From positions 360,168 to 424,167 of the forward strand of contig NZ_VAHN01000002.1 in NCBI RefSeq assembly GCF_005796205.1: a DNA stretch of 64,000 bases. Direction: 5' to 3'. Under the pieces are notes generated by a model. The model saw nothing but the letters and a program-made list of their open reading frames with translations, ran no database searches and had not been told where the DNA came from. The DNA comes from Pseudarthrobacter sp. NamE2. GTDB lineage: Bacteria > Actinomycetota > Actinomycetes > Actinomycetales > Micrococcaceae. Below, piece after piece: positions 60,936 to 64,000 of the stretch; the stretch's first letter is position 1; every line of letters begins with the position of its first letter. Made by a program: the position numbers and the translations under genes.

Positions 60936-61103
60936 CTAGAACATGCGGAAGGTGTAGCTGGTGCTGGGAAGGTCCAGCGCCGACCACTCCTCATGGGAAT
61001 CGACGCGGGGAGTGTGGCCCCGGCCGTCGTTAAGGAGCGCTGCGACGGTTGCGGCGCCGACAAGGAGGAGCAGGATGACGATGATGGCTGCGAAGATTTC
61101 CAT
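60936..61103 (-). CDS. small single-pass membrane protein (55 residues)
   Basis: A 55-residue protein: MEIFAAIIVILLLLVGAATV is one transmembrane helix, followed by a polar 30-residue tail ending in TSYTFRMF. GGAGAAG lies about 11 bases before the ATG. It fills the space between hrpA and the divergent GlxA-type regulator and has no overlapping competitor. Function unknown. Confidence 0.6.
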   Translation of the reverse strand: MEIFAAIIVILLLLVGAATVAALLNDGRGHTPRVDSHEEWSALDLPSTSYTFRMF

Positions 61104-61138
61104 GCCTCAATGCTTCTCCTGCCGCTCGCAGACAAACA

Positions 61139-61175
61139 GTGGCAGAAATGACCAAAAAGCTAAAATTCCTGCCAC
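61139..61175 (+). promoter_or_regulatory. promoter and inverted repeat of the GlxA-type regulator
   Basis: GTGGCAG (61139-61145) and CTGCCAC (61169-61175) are a perfect 7-base inverted repeat flanking a -10-like TAAAAT (61161-61166), only 19 bases before the ATG. This arrangement suggests autoregulation and a very short leader. Confidence 0.4.
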
Positions 61176-61184
61176 AATGGAAGC

Positions 61185-62153
61185 ATGTTCAAAACAGTGG
61201 CCGTGATTGTGGTCCCCAACTTCTCCATCTTCGAATTCGGGACTGCCTGCGAGGTCTTCGGAATCGACAGGTCCACCCGCGGTACCGGGGTTCCGGCCTT
61301 TGATTTCCGTGTATGCACCCCCATTCCGGGCGACGTCAAGCTGAAATCCGGGCTATCCATAAACATCAGCCTTGGACTGGAGGCCACGGAGGACGCGGAC
61401 CTTGTGATCATGGCTCCGTACGGGCACGACGACGACCTGCCGGAGTCAGTGATCCAGGCACTGTGTGCCGCCGATGCGAGGGGAGCATGGCTGATGTCCA
61501 TCTGCTCCGGGGCTTTTGCCCTTGCCCGCTCCGGTCTGCTGGACGGCCGCAGGTGCACCACGCACTGGCACTACTCCCGGGAGCTGGCCGAGGCCTATCC
61601 AGGGGTCCAGGTCGATGAGAACGTCCTCTACGTGCAGGACGGCAACATCATTTCCTCCGCCGGGACCGCTGCCGGCATCGACGCCTGCCTGCACCTGGTG
61701 CGGGTCGAGTTGGGGGCGCATGTTGCCGCTGCCATCGCCCGGGACATGGTGGTCCCGCCGCACCGCGATGGTGGCCAGGCCCAGTTCATCGACCGGCCCA
61801 TGCCCACCTGCGGCTCGGCGCCGATGGAGGAACTGCTGCGCTGGATGGTGCAGAACCTGGACCGCGAGCATTCGGTCAACGACCTGGCCGCCCGGTTGCA
61901 CATGTCGCCCCGGACCTTCGCCCGGAAATTCCGTTCCGAGACCGGAGCCACACCTGCCGCGTGGCTCAACTCGCAGCGTGTGCTCCGCGCGCAGGAACTC
62001 CTTGAATCTACGGACCTCAATATCGATGAGGTGGCCCGGGAAGCCGGATTCGGCCATACCGTCCTCCTGCGGCACCACTTTGCCAAGGTCCTCGACACCA
62101 GCCCGCAGTCCTACCGCAGGGCATTCCGGGGCCAACTGGCCGAAGTGGGGTAG
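61185..62153 (+). CDS. GlxA-family AraC-type regulator with DJ-1/PfpI domain
   Basis: A 322-residue regulator. Residues 1-190 are a DJ-1/PfpI-like domain (VVPNFSIFEFGTACEVFGID, SICSGAFALARSGLLDGRRCTTHW, where the nucleophile Cys position is occupied). Residues 220-320 are the AraC DNA-binding domain (HSVNDLAARLHMSPRTFARKFRSETGATPAAWLNSQRVLRAQELLESTDLNIDEVAREAGFGHTVLLRHHFAKVL). Ligand unknown; family members sense choline, carnitine or amino acids. Leaderless-like start. Confidence 0.92.
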   Translation: MFKTVAVIVVPNFSIFEFGTACEVFGIDRSTRGTGVPAFDFRVCTPIPGDVKLKSGLSINISLGLEATEDADLVIMAPYGHDDDLPESVIQALCAADARGAWLMSICSGAFALARSGLLDGRRCTTHWHYSRELAEAYPGVQVDENVLYVQDGNIISSAGTAAGIDACLHLVRVELGAHVAAAIARDMVVPPHRDGGQAQFIDRPMPTCGSAPMEELLRWMVQNLDREHSVNDLAARLHMSPRTFARKFRSETGATPAAWLNSQRVLRAQELLESTDLNIDEVAREAGFGHTVLLRHHFAKVLDTSPQSYRRAFRGQLAEVG

Positions 62154-62224
62154 CTCCGGCGCTTCGGTCTGGCCGGTTGCCTGCCTGCCTGCGTGCCTGG
62201 CGGTGTCAGTTCGCGCAGCCCGCG

Positions 62225-62575
62225 CTACTGACCGCCGTTCCTGCCCGGGTGGCCCGGACTGCCGCCGTCTCCCTGGGCGGACCGCATCTGCTGGGCCGCC
62301 TCCCTGGTCCGGTCTACCAGCACGCGCCAGGGACCGGTCACGGCCCGTTCCGGGAGGGCTGCCCGGCGTTCCCCGGCACGGATGGAGTACATAAAGCGGT
62401 CCGGCTGGTTGCCCGCGAACTCTGCGGCGGCCCGCGGTGTCCTTGGCACAGCATCCCAAGGACATGCTTCCACGATTGGCTGCCATTGACTGATGGCGGT
62501 CTCTGACCGGGCATCGACTGTCCAGACCCGCGTCATCGCGGCAATACCGCCGGTGCGTTCCACACTGATCTTCAT
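62225..62575 (-). CDS. emfourin-type protealysin inhibitor
   Basis: A 116-residue protein. MKISVERTGGIAAMTRVWTVD, then a W...CPWD segment, matches the emfourin family, proteins that inhibit M4 peptidases and are encoded beside protealysin-like genes. It lies 60 bases downstream of the M4 gene in the same direction, the expected pair. ATG 62575 is chosen over a longer frame, since the family begins with MKI. The Gln/Arg-rich tail is not family-typical. Confidence 0.75.
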   Translation of the reverse strand: MKISVERTGGIAAMTRVWTVDARSETAISQWQPIVEACPWDAVPRTPRAAAEFAGNQPDRFMYSIRAGERRAALPERAVTGPWRVLVDRTREAAQQMRSAQGDGGSPGHPGRNGGQ

Positions 62576-62635
62576 TGCCTGGTTCCTGGGCTTCCATTCA
62601 GCCTGGCGGCGTGGAATCCGGCAGCCAGGCGTCAC

Positions 62636-63688
62636 CTATAGCTTGACCTTCACAGTTTCCCACGCCTGCCGCACGGCGTCATGCTCTTTCGAATCCGATC
62701 CGAAGAGCTCCATTGCGGCAGAGGCGGTGGCACGGGCGAAGACGCTGAAGGTTGCCGTAGTGGGTAGGGAGCCACCCGTCAGTGTTTCGTACCAAATGAG
62801 GCCGGGGGAGTCCCAGGCATTTCCTCCCAAGGACTCGGCAACCAGATAGAACGCCCGGTTGGGGATGCCGGAGTTGATGTGGACCCCGCCGTTGTCCGCG
62901 CTGGTCCTTACGTACGAGTCCATGGAGTCCGGCTGCGGATCCTTACCCAGCACATCGTCGTCGTACGCTGTTCCGGGCGCCTTCATGGAGCGCAAAGCGT
63001 TGCCCTCAACCTCTGCAGTGAAGAGCCCTTCGCCGATGAGCCAGCTGGCTTCGGTCACGGACTGGTTCTTTACATACTGTTCCACCAGGGCGCCGAACAC
63101 ATCGGACATCGATTCATTCAGGGCACCGGCCTGGTTGCGGTAGGCGAGTGCCGCGGAGAACTGGGTAACGCCGTGCGCGAGTTCATGGCCGATGACGCTC
63201 AGGGATGCGGTGAACCGCTCGAAAACTTCGCCGTCTCCGTCACCGAAGACCATCTGCGTGCCATCCCAGAAGGCGTTGTCGTACAGCTTCCCGAAGTGCA
63301 CCGTCGCATCCAGCCGCAGGCCCTGGCCGTCAATGGAGTTGCGGCCAAAGACGTCTGCGTACAGGCGGTGGGTATGCCCCAGGCCGTCGTAGGCTTCGTC
63401 CGCTGCGGTGTCGCCTGTTGCGGGCCCACCCTCCTTGCGCACAAGCTTTCCGGGAAGGACCTCTGAGCCTGCCGCATCGTAGATGGTCCGGTTGGAAGGC
63501 CCCGGCTTTGCCTGCCGCACACCTGTGGGGACCTCAGGCATCGCCTGGGTCCGCGATGCCTGCACTGACGCAACATGTCCAAGGGCTTCCCTGGCAGCCC
63601 TTGCAGCTGCAGAAAACTCTGGCGCATCCTGCCGGGCCAGGCGCCTCAGCAGATGCGGCGGGACGATGGAACAGACCGGAACGTGCAT
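62636..63688 (-). CDS. protealysin-like M4 metallopeptidase
   Basis: A 350-residue neutral metallopeptidase. Zinc site His168-Glu169...His172 (VIGHELAHGVTQ) and Glu192 (NESMSDVFGA); the catalytic His region is GGVHINSGIPNRAF. The propeptide is short and carries the PPHLL motif of protealysin. Start ATG 63688 (MHVPVCSIVPPHLL), with GAGGGGG 8 bases upstream. No signal peptide: protealysins are cytoplasmic or non-classically exported. Followed by the emfourin-type inhibitor gene. Confidence 0.9.
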   Translation of the reverse strand: MHVPVCSIVPPHLLRRLARQDAPEFSAAARAAREALGHVASVQASRTQAMPEVPTGVRQAKPGPSNRTIYDAAGSEVLPGKLVRKEGGPATGDTAADEAYDGLGHTHRLYADVFGRNSIDGQGLRLDATVHFGKLYDNAFWDGTQMVFGDGDGEVFERFTASLSVIGHELAHGVTQFSAALAYRNQAGALNESMSDVFGALVEQYVKNQSVTEASWLIGEGLFTAEVEGNALRSMKAPGTAYDDDVLGKDPQPDSMDSYVRTSADNGGVHINSGIPNRAFYLVAESLGGNAWDSPGLIWYETLTGGSLPTTATFSVFARATASAAMELFGSDSKEHDAVRQAWETVKVKL

Positions 63689-63880
63689 GGCGTACCCCCT
63701 CAACTAGGTGCATCCAGACTACGAGGGGGCTCTGACAATAGGGGTCAGGCACGCTCGGCAAGGGGCGTGTGCCCCAGTTGGGTCACCTGGATTACGACGG
63801 CGGAGGGCCGGCTTTCTCCTGCCTGCCGCCTTGGGCAGTCAGGGACAAAGAATGTCGTACCCCTGTTGGACGATGTTGGT

Positions 63881-64000
63881 ATGGGAATCAGCGGGGGGAC
63901 GGGGACAGGTATGGAGGCTATTCATGCCACCGTTGCTGCCCTTGCCGGGCTTGATGCCGAGGACGCCGCCCTCGCCGCTGCAGGATCTTCGGGTGCCGCT
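63881..64000 (+). CDS. partial CDS truncated by the right edge
   Basis: An open frame running off the window (40 codons without a stop) starting with ATG 63881; MEAIHATVAALAGLDAEDAAL lies from its 11th codon. The opening resembles the N-terminus of DUF222/HNH endonuclease-type proteins common in Arthrobacter, but too little is visible to confirm. An in-frame ATG at 63911 is an alternative start. Confidence 0.4.
   Translation, partial: MGISGGTGTGMEAIHATVAALAGLDAEDAALAAAGSSGAA

Noticed and set aside
58524..61151. 875-residue open frame opposite hrpA
   Set aside because: Antisense to a clear DEAH helicase with intact motifs; GC-rich shadow.

Overview
The window looks like a chromosomal segment of a high-GC actinobacterium of the Micrococcaceae, most likely Arthrobacter or Pseudarthrobacter. 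The evidence is the conserved actinobacterial order prfB ... ftsE-ftsX-M23 peptidase-smpB-tmRNA, the aroA-rsgA-sigR-rsrA block, a fused 2-oxoglutarate decarboxylase/dehydrogenase (Kgd/OdhA), a SAM-IV riboswitch, a 24-residue bL37 ribosomal protein gene, and a tmRNA tag of the Arthrobacter kind (AESKRTDFELAA). Gene identities come from reading motifs and from knowledge of the families; no search was run.

Layout. 0.15-15.5 kb is a surface-polysaccharide region: five family-2 glycosyltransferases, a DUF2304 membrane partner, the whole dTDP-L-rhamnose pathway (rmlB and a fused rmlC-rmlD on the minus strand, rmlA divergent), a secreted GH25 muramidase with five ~113-residue repeats, a GtrA-like flippase, a DUF2142 polytopic membrane protein and an acyltransferase-3. 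15.7-20.35 kb is a compact Tad/Flp pilus operon (tadA, tadB, tadC, a small divergent Flp-like pilin, two TadE-like pseudopilins and a TadG-like protein). 20.4-27.9 kb is the conserved translation/division block prfB, ftsE, ftsX, M23 hydrolase, smpB and ssrA, interrupted by an oppositely oriented secreted subtilase with duplicated SLH-like repeats.

28-34.4 kb holds an HtrA-like protease, a hypothetical protein, two fluoride channels, a DtxR/MntR-type repressor, a SAM methyltransferase, a cysteine desulfurase-like enzyme under a SAM-IV riboswitch, and hisN. 34.4-38.9 kb is rsgA-aroA-doxX and, divergently, the thiol-oxidative-stress pair sigR-rsrA. A near-consensus sigma-R promoter and an open in-frame extension upstream of sigR resemble the Streptomyces autoregulatory arrangement. 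38.9-41.3 kb has bL37, a PadR regulator translationally coupled to a DUF4097 protein with a repeated candidate operator, and an SGNH-like protein lacking the usual Ser. 41.4-48.2 kb holds kgd and a divergent pair of CNNM/CorC-type transporters. 48.3-51.5 kb is a zinc uptake ABC operon with a Zur-type palindrome and a convergent zur gene.

51.5-56.9 kb carries an MBL-fold hydrolase, a Cds1-like cysteine desulfhydrase, a coupled sulfurtransferase-alcohol dehydrogenase-HIT operon and an orphan FabH-like ketosynthase. 56.9-64 kb has hrpA, a 55-residue single-pass membrane protein, a GlxA-type regulator, a protealysin-like M4 peptidase with an emfourin-type inhibitor gene, and the start of a truncated gene at the right edge.

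Most of the window is orderly core genome. The observations I would follow first are the sigR promoter and extended isoform, the SAM-IV-controlled desulfurase/methyltransferase unit, the M4-emfourin pair, the GH25 repeat array and the PadR/DUF4097 operators. I found no convincing new defence or mobile system.
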